Assembly (NCBI GenBank): GCA_041912595.1
Contig: JAYRMR010000013.1
Location: 34,969 to 98,968 of the forward strand
Source: Roseateles_B sp041912595
GTDB lineage: Bacteria > Pseudomonadota > Gammaproteobacteria > Burkholderiales > Burkholderiaceae_C
Direction of reading: 5' to 3'
Length of the DNA stretch: 64,000 nt
This document shows, piece after piece, positions 43,853-51,885 of the stretch (the first letter of the stretch is position 1; each line of letters begins with the position of its first letter). The notes beneath the pieces were generated by a model that worked only from the letters and a program-made list of their open reading frames with translations, had not been told where the DNA came from and did not search any database. The position numbers and the translations under genes are program-made.

Positions 43853-44156
43853 GGGGGCAGGTGGGCGGAGCAGCGACCCATGGTTCACCGTGTCAGGTCA
43901 AAGCGTCGTTCCGTGTCTGCTGGAGAGACAACTGACAGGTCACTTCCCCATTGCCGCAGTCTCGGGTTTGCGCAGAGCCTCCATCGATCAACCAGTCGGG
44001 ATGAACCGCCTAACGCAGGACACTCAAGGCCACGAATGCGGCCGATCCGTTCATTTGCAGAGCACGTTCCGCCCACTCAGAATCGGCCGTTGTCCTTCGG
44101 GCCTGCTGAGAAACGCCAGGCTCAATCTGTCCGCCAAATTTGTCCTGCCCCCTGCC
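43853..44156. other. Non-coding or degenerate stretch
   Basis: About 300 bp of clearly lower GC than the flanks and without coding signature: open frames here carry atypical residues and no ribosome-binding site. It may be the 5' extension or promoter region of the HEPN-like gene, or imported DNA. No terminator or tRNA was recognised. Confidence 0.5.
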
Positions 44157-44777
44157 ATGTCGCGACATCCAGTCCATCGCCGACCGCCTTCCCAAACTAC
44201 GCCAGTTCCTCAGGCAAAGCCTGCAGCCCGGCGTGTAGCCAAGCCAGAGGAGATCGAAGACGAAGTGCACCGCCAACTCGGCCGCCTCATTCACGAAATC
44301 GCGCGCTTCGATTTCATCGTCGGCCTGCAATTGCGCTGGATCGGAATCCGGCTCGGAGTCGACACGACAAAGTCCCTGGACGTCCAGAAGTACAGGCTGG
44401 CAGACCGGCTCAAATGCCTGCAACTGCACATCGGACCACTGCTGTCAAAGCAGTCTCCAGATGCGTTATGCGAGTTTCAAGCGTGGTTTGGTCGCGCCGA
44501 AAGAGCGCGGGCACTCAGAAACGACTACGCCCATGGCAGGTGGGCCGCGCCAGCAAAGTATGTCGAATCACCTCAAGGCCCTGAGCACCCACGTGTTCCA
44601 CTATTGGCCTTCATTCCACTCGACTGGGACTTGTCGTCCGACAGGCCCGACACAAGCCGCTACATGAGCATGGATGAATTGGCGGGGCAGGTAGCTGATG
44701 CAGCCGACCTGTTCCGCTCGTTCACAGCGCTGTCCGACAAATATCTGGAACGCATCGATCCCGTTGAGCATGATTGA
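44157..44777 (+). CDS. HEPN-like protein with an RX4H motif
   Basis: A 206-residue, mainly helical protein with lower-GC codons than its neighbours. Residues 121-126 (R-N-D-Y-A-H) fit the RX4-6H active site of HEPN ribonucleases, with the polar residue after Arg that many HEPN toxins have. Another helix (EDEVHRQLGRLIHEIARFDFIVGLQL) precedes it. HEPN proteins are often RNA-cutting toxins or defence effectors. No MNT antitoxin partner is adjacent. Start uncertain, since the frame is open to 43839. Confidence 0.6.
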   Translation: MSRHPVHRRPPSQTTPVPQAKPAARRVAKPEEIEDEVHRQLGRLIHEIARFDFIVGLQLRWIGIRLGVDTTKSLDVQKYRLADRLKCLQLHIGPLLSKQSPDALCEFQAWFGRAERARALRNDYAHGRWAAPAKYVESPQGPEHPRVPLLAFIPLDWDLSSDRPDTSRYMSMDELAGQVADAADLFRSFTALSDKYLERIDPVEHD

Positions 44778-44792
44778 GCGTTGCGACGCAAT

Positions 44793-44817
44793 AAAAAGCC
44801 CCGCGCTCGGCGGGGCT
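44793..44817 (-). terminator. Rho-independent terminator of gyrB
   Basis: On the minus strand the hairpin AGCCCCGC-CGAGC-GCGGGGCT (44817-44797) has a perfect 8-bp stem and is followed by TTTTT. It lies 23 bp after the gyrB stop and could also limit read-through from the convergent HEPN-like gene. Confidence 0.92.
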
Positions 44818-44840
44818 CTGAGTTCACGCGGGCGACGTTC

Positions 44841-47387
44841 TCACACGTCAATATTCCCCGCCCTCAACGCATTCGTCTCGATGAAATCGCGACGCGGTTC
44901 CACCTCGTCGCCCATCAGCATGGTGAACACGCGGTCGGCTTCGATGGCGTCTTCGATCTGCACGCGCAGCAGGCGGCGGACGGTCGGGTCCATGGTGGTT
45001 TCCCACAGCTGTTCGGGGTTCATCTCGCCCAGGCCCTTGTAGCGCTGGCGGCCGACGGAGTTCTCGGCTTGGGTGAGCAGGAATCCCATGGCGCCGCGGA
45101 AATCGGCGACCTTGCTCTCCTTGGCCTTCTCGCCCTCACCCTTGCGGACCATGCCGTCCACGGTCATGAGACCCTTGAAGGTCTTGCCGGCCTCAGCCAG
45201 CACCTGGTAGTCCGCGCCATGGACGAAGTCAGCGGTGATGATGCTCGAGCGCACATTGCCGTGGTGCTTGCGGCTGATGCGCAGGAAGAGCTTGTCAGTG
45301 CGGGCGTCGTACTCGGCGCTCACCTCGGCGTCGTGCAGCGCGCCGGCCATGTCGCGGGCGGACTGCTCCGCCGCCTCCTGGCTGTCGAGGTTCAGGGCCA
45401 CCAGGCCGCCGGCCAGGGCGCGCAGGGCCTCGAAGTCCATCCAGTTGGACAGGCGATCGATGACGTTCTCGGCCAGCACGTACTGGCGGGCCAGGGTCTC
45501 GAAGGCCTCGCCCTTGAGAACGTCGCCGCGGCCGGTGTGCAGCTCGGCATCGTTCAGGGCCACACGCAGCAGGAAGGCGTCCAACTCGTGGCCGTCCTTC
45601 AGGTACTGCTCCTGCTTGCCCACCTTCACCTTGTACAGCGGCGGCTGCGCGATGTAGATGTGGCCGCGCTCCACGAGCTCGGGCATCTGGCGGTAGAAGA
45701 AGGTCAGCAGCAGGGTGCGGATGTGGGCGCCGTCGACGTCCGCGTCAGTCATGATGATGATGCGGTGGTAGCGGAGCTTGTCCGGGTTGAAGTCATCGCT
45801 GCCGGCGCCGCGGCCGATGCCGGTGCCCAGCGCCGTGATCAGCGTGATGATTTCGTTGGAGGTCAGCAGCTTCTCGTAGCGGGCCTTCTCCACGTTCAGG
45901 ATCTTGCCGCGCAGGGGCAGGATGGCCTGGAACTTCCGGTCGCGGCCCTGCTTGGCGGAGCCGCCTGCGGAGTCACCCTCCACGATGTAGATCTCGCACA
46001 GCGAGGGGTCCTTCTCCTGGCAGTCGGCCAGCTTGCCGGGCAGGCCCAGGCCGTCCAGCACGCCCTTGCGGCGGGTCATCTCGCGAGCCTTGCGCGCGGC
46101 CTCGCGGGCGCGGGCGGCGTCGAGGATCTTGCCGCAGATGATCTTGGCGTCGACCGGGTTCTCCAGCAGCCAGTCATTCAGCTTGTTGGCGACGATGTCC
46201 TCCACCGGGCCGCGCACTTCGCTGGAGACCAGCTTGTCCTTGGTCTGGCTGCTGAACTTGGGCTCGGGCACCTTGACCGAGACCACGCAGGCCAGGCCTT
46301 CGCGCATGTCATCGCCGGCCACCTCGACCTTGGCCTTCTTGGCGAGCTCGTTGTCGGTGATGTACTTGTTCAGCACCCGGGTCATGGCGGCGCGCAGGCC
46401 GGTCAGGTGGGTGCCGCCGTCGCGCTGCGGGATGTTGTTGGTGAAGCAGAGCACGTTCTCGTTGAAGCCGTCGTTCCACTGCATGGAGACTTCGACGCCG
46501 ATGTTCGTGCCTTGATCCGACGTCTTGTCGCCCTGGGCGTGGAAGATGTTCGGATGCAGGGTGTTCTTGCCCTTGTTGATGAACTCGACGAAGCCGCGCA
46601 CGCCGCCGGCATAGGCGAAGTTGTCTTCCTTGTTGTTGCGCTCGTCGACCAGGCGGATCTTCACGCCATTGTTCAGGAAGGACAGCTCGCGCAGGCGCTT
46701 GGCCAGGATGTCGTAGTGGAAGTCGTTGTTCTGCTGGAAGATCTCCGTGTCCGGCAGGAAGTGGACCTCGGTGCCGCGCTTGTCGGTGTCACCGATGACC
46801 TTCAGCGGGCGGGTCTCGAAGCCGTCCACCATCACGCTCTCGCCGTTCTGCGGCACGCCCTTGGCGAACTCGATGTAGTGCGCCTTGCCGTTCTGGCGCA
46901 CGGTCAGGCGCAGCCACTTGGACAGGCCGTTCACGCAGGACACGCCCACGCCGTGCAGGCCGCCCGAGACCTTGTAGGAGTTCTGGTTGAACTTGCCGCC
47001 GGCATGCAGCTCGGTCAGCGCGATTTCAGCGGCCGAACGCTTGGGCTCGTGCTTGTCATCCATCTTGACGCCGGTGGGAATGCCGCGGCCGTTGTCGATC
47101 ACCGAGATGGAGTTGTCGGTGTGGATGGTGACGATGATGTCGTCGCAATGGCCGGCCAGGGCCTCGTCGATGGAGTTGTCCACCACTTCGAAGACCAGGT
47201 GGTGCAGGCCGGTGCCGTCGGAGGTGTCGCCGATGTACATGCCGGGGCGCTTGCGCACGGCTTCCAGGCCTTCGAGGATCTGGATCGAGCTCGCGTCGTA
47301 GGCGCCGCCCGAGGCCGCCTGAGGCTTGTCGCTCAGGTCATCGGGATTGCCGGCGGGATTGGATTCGTTGCTCGGGACATCACTCAT
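44841..47387 (-). CDS. gyrB: DNA gyrase subunit B
   Basis: An 848-residue ATPase subunit of DNA gyrase, which introduces negative supercoils into DNA. GHKL ATPase motifs are EVVDNSIDEALAGHCDDI and the glycine-rich HGVGVSCVNGLS. The TOPRIM motifs are VEGDSAGGSAKQGR and DADVDGAHIRTLL; the C-terminal QRYKGLGEMNPEQLWETTMDP is canonical. It follows dnaN by 107 bp, as is standard for Betaproteobacteria. Confidence 0.98.
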   Translation of the reverse strand: MSDVPSNESNPAGNPDDLSDKPQAASGGAYDASSIQILEGLEAVRKRPGMYIGDTSDGTGLHHLVFEVVDNSIDEALAGHCDDIIVTIHTDNSISVIDNGRGIPTGVKMDDKHEPKRSAAEIALTELHAGGKFNQNSYKVSGGLHGVGVSCVNGLSKWLRLTVRQNGKAHYIEFAKGVPQNGESVMVDGFETRPLKVIGDTDKRGTEVHFLPDTEIFQQNNDFHYDILAKRLRELSFLNNGVKIRLVDERNNKEDNFAYAGGVRGFVEFINKGKNTLHPNIFHAQGDKTSDQGTNIGVEVSMQWNDGFNENVLCFTNNIPQRDGGTHLTGLRAAMTRVLNKYITDNELAKKAKVEVAGDDMREGLACVVSVKVPEPKFSSQTKDKLVSSEVRGPVEDIVANKLNDWLLENPVDAKIICGKILDAARAREAARKAREMTRRKGVLDGLGLPGKLADCQEKDPSLCEIYIVEGDSAGGSAKQGRDRKFQAILPLRGKILNVEKARYEKLLTSNEIITLITALGTGIGRGAGSDDFNPDKLRYHRIIIMTDADVDGAHIRTLLLTFFYRQMPELVERGHIYIAQPPLYKVKVGKQEQYLKDGHELDAFLLRVALNDAELHTGRGDVLKGEAFETLARQYVLAENVIDRLSNWMDFEALRALAGGLVALNLDSQEAAEQSARDMAGALHDAEVSAEYDARTDKLFLRISRKHHGNVRSSIITADFVHGADYQVLAEAGKTFKGLMTVDGMVRKGEGEKAKESKVADFRGAMGFLLTQAENSVGRQRYKGLGEMNPEQLWETTMDPTVRRLLRVQIEDAIEADRVFTMLMGDEVEPRRDFIETNALRAGNIDV

Positions 47388-47494
47388 CGGGAACTCTCTC
47401 TCACACGGGGTCAGGTCTTGCGTGGCCCCTCTAAAGCACTGAAGCGGGCCGGGCCTCCTGGCCCTTGCCCGCTGCTCTCATGTCTGGGTCGCGA

Positions 47495-48619
47495 TCAGAT
47501 TCGCATCGGCATCACGACGTATTTGAAGCCGCTCTGCTCGGGGATGGTGATCAGGGCGCTGGAGGCGCTGTCGTTCAGGTCGATGGAGACCATGTCCTGG
47601 CCCATGTTCTGCAGCGCGTCCATCAGGTAGGTCACGTTGAAGCCGGTCTCGATCAGGTCGCCGCCGTAGTCGATCTCGATCTCTTCCTTGGCCTCTTCCT
47701 GCTCGGCATTGCTGGAGGCAATGGACAGCAGGCCCGGCTCGAAGGACAGACGCACGGCCTTGAACTTCTCGCTGGTCAGGATGGCGGCACGCTGCAGGGA
47801 CGACAGCAGCGGCGCGCGGCCCAGGGTCACGCGGAACTTGTGGTTCTTGGGGATGACGCGGTTGTAGTCGGGGAACTTGCCCTCGACCAGCTTGGTCACG
47901 AACTCCATGCCCGAGAAGCTGAACTTGGCCTGGTTGCCGGCGAAGCGCATCTCGATGGGCTGGTCATCCGAGCCGTCCTTGCCGCCGTCCTTCAGGAGGC
48001 GCATCAGCTCCAGCACGGTCTTGCGGGGCAGGATGACTTCCTGCTTGGGGATGTCCGATGCCAGGTCGGCCTGCGCGAGGGCCAGGCGGTGGCCGTCTGT
48101 GGCGACGAGCGTCAGGCTCTTGCCCTCGGCCACGAAGAGGATGCCGTTGAGGTAGTAGCGGATGTCATGCACCGCCATCGCGAAGTGCACCTGGTTGATC
48201 AGGTGCTTGAGCGTCTTTTGCGGCACGCTGAAGGCGGGGCCGAAGTCGGCAGCTTCCTGCACCAGCGGGAAGTCGTCGGCCGGCAGGGTCTGCAGCGTGA
48301 ACCGGCTCTTGCCGCCCTGCAGCGTCATCTTGCTGGCGTTGCTGGAGAGGCTGACCGTCTGGTCCGAGGGCATGGAGCGCAGGATGTCGATCAGCTTGCG
48401 TGCGCCCACGGTGGAGGAGAAGTTGCCCTCATCGCCATCGAACTCGACGGTCGTGCGGACCTGGATCTCGAGGTCGCTGGTGGTGAGCTCGACCTGCGAG
48501 CCCTGCTTGCGGATCAGCACATTGGCCAGGATGGGCAGCGTGTGGCGGCGCTCGACGATGCCGGACACGGCCTGAAGGGCACCCAGCACCTTGTCCTGGC
48601 TGGCTTTCAACACAATCAT
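47495..48619 (-). CDS. dnaN: DNA polymerase III beta subunit (sliding clamp)
   Basis: A 374-residue clamp loaded on DNA as a dimeric ring to keep polymerase III attached. It begins MIVLKASQDKVLGALQAVSGIVERRHTLPILAN and ends with the family C-terminus SGFKYVVMPMRI. Length is close to the usual ~367 residues, with a small insertion near KDGGKDGSDDQP. Confidence 0.98.
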   Translation of the reverse strand: MIVLKASQDKVLGALQAVSGIVERRHTLPILANVLIRKQGSQVELTTSDLEIQVRTTVEFDGDEGNFSSTVGARKLIDILRSMPSDQTVSLSSNASKMTLQGGKSRFTLQTLPADDFPLVQEAADFGPAFSVPQKTLKHLINQVHFAMAVHDIRYYLNGILFVAEGKSLTLVATDGHRLALAQADLASDIPKQEVILPRKTVLELMRLLKDGGKDGSDDQPIEMRFAGNQAKFSFSGMEFVTKLVEGKFPDYNRVIPKNHKFRVTLGRAPLLSSLQRAAILTSEKFKAVRLSFEPGLLSIASSNAEQEEAKEEIEIDYGGDLIETGFNVTYLMDALQNMGQDMVSIDLNDSASSALITIPEQSGFKYVVMPMRI

Positions 48620-48825
48620 GTGAACCTCTCTCCACTTGTTCGGGGCGACCCGCGAGCGCCGTCTGAAGGCCTGCTGGCCCCGGGAACCACCCCTGGGTCA
48701 CACAGTCATAGCAAGACGCGCGCGCGTGAGACAGCGCGCATTGTCACCCAGGAATGGGGCAATTCCCGAAGGGTGAAAACCATGCCTTTGATCTGTTGCA
48801 TGCCAACCCCGCACGGAGGCCGGGG

Positions 48826-48892
48826 ATCCGGCTCTGCCGGGCCCACGGGCTCGCCCCCTTGAGGGGGCGCGCGAAGCGCGTAGGGGGTGGGC
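48826..48892. repeat. Palindromic intergenic repeat between dnaA and dnaN
   Basis: Three adjacent hairpins: CCGGC-TCT-GCCGG (48828-48840), CGCCCCC-TTGA-GGGGGCG (48852-48869) and GCGC-GCGAA-GCGC. This composite of short GC-rich hairpins looks like the repetitive palindromic (REP/BIME-like) elements common in Burkholderiales genomes. It may slow transcription between dnaA and dnaN or protect mRNA ends. Confidence 0.65.
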
Positions 48893-48894
48893 CT

Positions 48895-50382
48895 TCAACC
48901 CTTGAGGGTCTGCTCGAGCACGTGCAGCTGCTGGTTGAGCTCCGTGTTCTTCTGACGCTCGCCACCGATCTTTCGCACGGCGTGCAGCACGGTCGTGTGA
49001 TCCCGGCCGCCGAAGAGCTCACCGATCTCGGGCAGGCTCTTCTGCGTCAGCTCCTTGGCCAGGTACATAGCAATCTGGCGCGGCCGGGCGATGCTGGCCG
49101 GGCGCTTCTTGCTGTACATGTCGGCGACCTTGATCTTGTAGAAATCGGCCACCGTCTTCTGGATGTTCTCGACGGAGATCTGGCGGTTCTGGATGGAGAG
49201 CAGGTCCTTGAGCGCCTCGCGGGCCAGCTGGATGTTGATTTCCTTGTGGCTGAAGCGGCTGTAGGCCAGCACCTTGCGCAGCGCGCCCTCGAGCTCGCGC
49301 ACATTGGCGCGGACGTTCTTGGCGATGAAGAAGGCGACGTCCTCGGGCATCGGCGCCTGTTCCGCCTCGGCCTTCTTGATCAGGATGGCGACGCGCATCT
49401 CCAGCTCGGGCGGCTCGATGGCCACCGTCAGGCCGGCGTCAAAGCGGCTGGTCAGGCGCTCGTCGATGTCCACCAAGCCCTTCGGATAGGTGTCCGAGGT
49501 CATGATGATGTGCGCACGCTTGGCCAGCAGGGCCTCGAAGGCGTTGAAGAACTCCTCCTGCGTGCGGTCCTTGCCGGCGAAGAACTGCACGTCATCGATG
49601 AGCAGCAGGTCCAGCGAGTGGTACTTGGCCTTGAGCTCGTCGAAGGTCTTGCGCTGGTAGTTCTTCACCACGTCGGAGATGAACTGCTCGGCGTGCAGAT
49701 ACAGCACGCGGGCGTCCGGCTTGTCCTTCAGCAGGGCATTGCCGACGGCGTGGATCAGGTGGGTCTTGCCGAGGCCGACGCCGCCGTAGATGAACAGCGG
49801 GTTGTACATCTGGCCCGGCGCGCCGGCGACGTGCAGGGCCGCGGTGCGTGCCATCTGGTTGGCCCGGCCGGGGACCAGGGTGTCGAAGGTGAGGGCCGGA
49901 TTGATGCGGTGGCGCGTGCTGGCCGGCGCGGGCAGGCCGGCCGGCGAGCTCACCACAGCCGGCGCCGCCACGGCGGGCTGCACCGGCGCCAGGCCGTTGA
50001 CGGCCGGCTGCTCGACAGGCGCCGGGCGGTTCACCGGCACCGGACGAAGGCCGTTGTGCAGCACCTGCCCCACGGCCACCGGCTGATTGGCAGGCAGCGC
50101 CGTGGCCGCACGGGGCACGGCCTCGCGCGGCGCCACGGCCAGCTCGAGCCGCGCGGGGCGGCCGGCCAGTTCGGTGAGGATGGATTCGATGCGCCCGGCG
50201 TACTGGTTGCGGATCCAGTCCAGCTTGAAGCGGTTGGGGACGCGCAGGGAGACGGTCACGCCCTGCTCGCCACCGTCGGCCACATCGGCCGGGGGCAAGG
50301 GACGGATCCAGGTGTTGAATTGCTGTTCGGGCAGCTCGGCGGCCAGACGTTCACAGCCGCGTTGCCAGAGATCTGCGCTCAT
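48895..50382 (-). CDS. dnaA: Chromosomal replication initiator DnaA
   Basis: A 495-residue initiator. Domain I starts MSADLWQRGCERLAAELPEQQFNTWIRPL; domain II is a Pro/Ala/Val-rich linker. Domain III has Walker A (GGVGLGKTHL) and Walker B (LLIDDVQF), and domain IV carries the DnaA-box-binding signature (GELFGGRDHTTVLHAVRKI). It melts the origin in its ATP form. The ATG at 50382 fits the family N-terminus; a longer frame upstream does not. Confidence 0.98.
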   Translation of the reverse strand: MSADLWQRGCERLAAELPEQQFNTWIRPLPPADVADGGEQGVTVSLRVPNRFKLDWIRNQYAGRIESILTELAGRPARLELAVAPREAVPRAATALPANQPVAVGQVLHNGLRPVPVNRPAPVEQPAVNGLAPVQPAVAAPAVVSSPAGLPAPASTRHRINPALTFDTLVPGRANQMARTAALHVAGAPGQMYNPLFIYGGVGLGKTHLIHAVGNALLKDKPDARVLYLHAEQFISDVVKNYQRKTFDELKAKYHSLDLLLIDDVQFFAGKDRTQEEFFNAFEALLAKRAHIIMTSDTYPKGLVDIDERLTSRFDAGLTVAIEPPELEMRVAILIKKAEAEQAPMPEDVAFFIAKNVRANVRELEGALRKVLAYSRFSHKEINIQLAREALKDLLSIQNRQISVENIQKTVADFYKIKVADMYSKKRPASIARPRQIAMYLAKELTQKSLPEIGELFGGRDHTTVLHAVRKIGGERQKNTELNQQLHVLEQTLKG

Positions 50383-50442
50383 TGTGGAAAACTTCTTCTT
50401 GAGCGGCCGGATTGTACGGATCCACGGCCGCAAAAGACGGGG

Positions 50443-50451
50443 TTATCCACA
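50443..50451 (+). promoter_or_regulatory. DnaA box (perfect consensus)
   Basis: TTATCCACA, the consensus high-affinity DnaA site, 60 bp upstream of the dnaA start and followed by the T-rich run GATTTTTTTAG. It may serve origin unwinding and dnaA autoregulation. Confidence 0.8.
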
Positions 50452-50842
50452 GATTTTTTTAGACCCGCACCCCGGCCCCGCCCACCCCGCGAGCACCGAA
50501 GGAAGTTGACCGACGGCCAGAAGTTTGTTGTAATCGCGGGCTTTTCCGGACGCCGGATGTATTTGCTTGGGCGCGTGGCTTTCTTCAGCTTTGAGGGGCC
50601 AAACCCCTGGCGGTAGGTCCACCGCGCCAACAGTCTGGGCTTTGCCCCGGAGAATTCCCCCGGCCCTACGGCCTGGCGGCATCCTTCAGGCAGGGTCTTG
50701 ATGTGGGCGCACGCAGCAGCGGCGCCCCGGCGCGGCGCACATCAGCGGTGCGGCAGGCAGACACCCCAGGGGCTTGACCCACAGGGCGCCGGCTTGCAGT
50801 TCCGAGATGCACCCGCATCTTTGATTGGCCCATCAGCTATCG

Positions 50843-50862
50843 CGTCCACAGACGTCCACAGA
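50843..50862 (+). repeat. Tandem 10-bp repeat CGTCCACAGA
   Basis: Two exact copies (50843-50852 and 50853-50862), spaced one helical turn, 11 bp before rpmH. Each includes TCCACA, the 3' part of a DnaA box, so they could be weak DnaA sites or control the rpmH operon. Confidence 0.6.
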
Positions 50863-50873
50863 GGTTTTCCAAC

Positions 50874-51008
50874 ATGAAACGCACCTACCAAGGCTCCAAG
50901 ACCCGCCGCGCCCGTACCCACGGCTTCCTCGTCCGCATGAAGACCCGCGGTGGCCGCGCTGTGATCCGCGCCCGTCGTGCCAAGGGCCGCAAGCGCCTGG
51001 CCGTCTAA
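50874..51008 (+). CDS. rpmH: 50S ribosomal protein L34
   Basis: A 44-residue, highly basic protein (MKRTYQGSKTRRARTHGFLV...RAKGRKRLAV) that matches L34 along its length. It is the first gene of the conserved rpmH-rnpA-yidD-yidC-mnmE run. Confidence 0.97.
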   Translation: MKRTYQGSKTRRARTHGFLVRMKTRGGRAVIRARRAKGRKRLAV

Positions 51009-51026
51009 GCGAGCTGCATCAAGACC

Positions 51027-51554
51027 ATGATCGGCCGCATCGAACGATCGGCCGACTTTGAGCGCGTGCTGGGCCAGCCCAGCCGCGCCCGCAGCAAGCA
51101 CTTTGCTGTGCACCACGTCATGGCCGCCCCCAGCCTGCCCGGACCCGCGTTTTCCACAAGGAAAGCCGAGTTATCAACAGGCCAAGCACCGCTTACCCAC
51201 AGTCCTGTGGACGATTCGGTGCCTGCCACGGGGGACACGCCCCTGCCCGCTGCCGTCCAGGCCCCGCCGGATGGCCAGTGGCTGGGCTGCGTCGTGCCCA
51301 AGCGGCACGCCCGCCGTGCCGTGACGCGATCCCTGATCAAACGCCAGATCCGCGCCGTCTTCGCTGACGCCGCGGGCTTGCTGCCGCCCGGGCTCTGGGT
51401 GGTCCGCCTGCGCATGCCCGTGGATCGCAAGCAGTTCCCGAGCGCCGCCTCGGAGCCGCTCAAGGCCCTCGTGCGCGCCGAGCTGCTGCAGCTGCGCGCC
51501 AAGCTGGCCCGCGCCGCCGAGACGCCCGCCGCCTCCCCGGCCATGCCGGGCTGA
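51027..51554 (+). CDS. rnpA: Ribonuclease P protein component, with an expanded N-terminal loop
   Basis: A 175-residue protein subunit of RNase P, which trims the 5' ends of tRNA precursors. The conserved core is WLGCVVPKRHARRAVTRSLIKRQIRAVF; the second half of the usual RNR motif reads RSLIKR. Compared with ordinary ~115-130-residue RnpA, about 50 extra residues (33-84) separate the first strand (FAVHHV) from the core. This insert is Pro/Ala/Thr-rich and contains several DnaA-box-like DNA nonamers. Confidence 0.92.
   Translation: MIGRIERSADFERVLGQPSRARSKHFAVHHVMAAPSLPGPAFSTRKAELSTGQAPLTHSPVDDSVPATGDTPLPAAVQAPPDGQWLGCVVPKRHARRAVTRSLIKRQIRAVFADAAGLLPPGLWVVRLRMPVDRKQFPSAASEPLKALVRAELLQLRAKLARAAETPAASPAMPG
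51150..51201 (+). promoter_or_regulatory. Cluster of DnaA-box-like nonamers inside rnpA
   Basis: TTTTCCACA (51150-51158), TTATCAACA (51171-51179) and TTACCCACA (51193-51201) each differ from the consensus TTATCCACA by one base and point the same way, at intervals of 21-22 bp (two helical turns). They all fall in the rnpA insertion, in an otherwise very GC-rich gene. Confidence 0.5.
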
Positions 51555-51573
51555 CCCCCCGCGCCCCCTTGCC

Positions 51574-51885
51574 ATGCCGGCCCGCCGCAGCCCCCTCCAA
51601 TGGTTCCTGATGGGCCTGATCCGCGCCTACCAGCTGCTGATCAGCTCCTGGATCCAGGCCGGCTGCCGCTACTACCCGAGCTGCTCCGCCTATGGCATGG
51701 AGGCTGTGCGCCGGCACGGCGGCATCGCCGGGAGCTACCTGGCCGCGGCGAGAATCCTGCGCTGCAACCCCTTCTGTCTGGGCGGACATGATCCCGTGCC
51801 TGACAATCCGCCCCGTCTGTTCTCGCGCCTCGGGCTCGGGGGCAGCACGACACCCTCTTCTTCCCATCCTGAAGCTTCTCCATGA
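51574..51885 (+). CDS. yidD: Membrane protein insertion efficiency factor YidD
   Basis: A 103-residue protein with the YidD signature (MGLIRAYQLLISSWIQAGCRYYPSCSAYGMEAVRRHG). It aids YidC-dependent membrane insertion. Its stop overlaps the yidC start by four bases (ATGA at 51882-51885). Confidence 0.96.
   Translation: MPARRSPLQWFLMGLIRAYQLLISSWIQAGCRYYPSCSAYGMEAVRRHGGIAGSYLAAARILRCNPFCLGGHDPVPDNPPRLFSRLGLGGSTTPSSSHPEASP

Larger units (their letters stand above)
50383..50873. other. dnaA-rpmH intergenic region, candidate replication origin (oriC)
   Basis: 491 bp without genes between divergent dnaA and rpmH. It contains one perfect DnaA box TTATCCACA (50443-50451), immediately followed by an AT-rich tract, plus a TGTGGAAAA near-match at 50383-50391 and a tandem CGTCCACAGA pair near rpmH. 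The gene context is that of many bacterial origins. The number of good boxes is low, so the full origin may extend into the flanking genes. Confidence 0.6.

Noticed and set aside
44781..47630. A 949-codon plus-strand frame opposite gyrB
   Set aside because: It runs antisense through the whole of gyrB. It is a GC-rich antisense frame with no recognisable domain.
50600..50820. Possible tRNA or small RNA between dnaA and rpmH
   Set aside because: No cloverleaf, T-loop or terminator pattern could be formed by eye.
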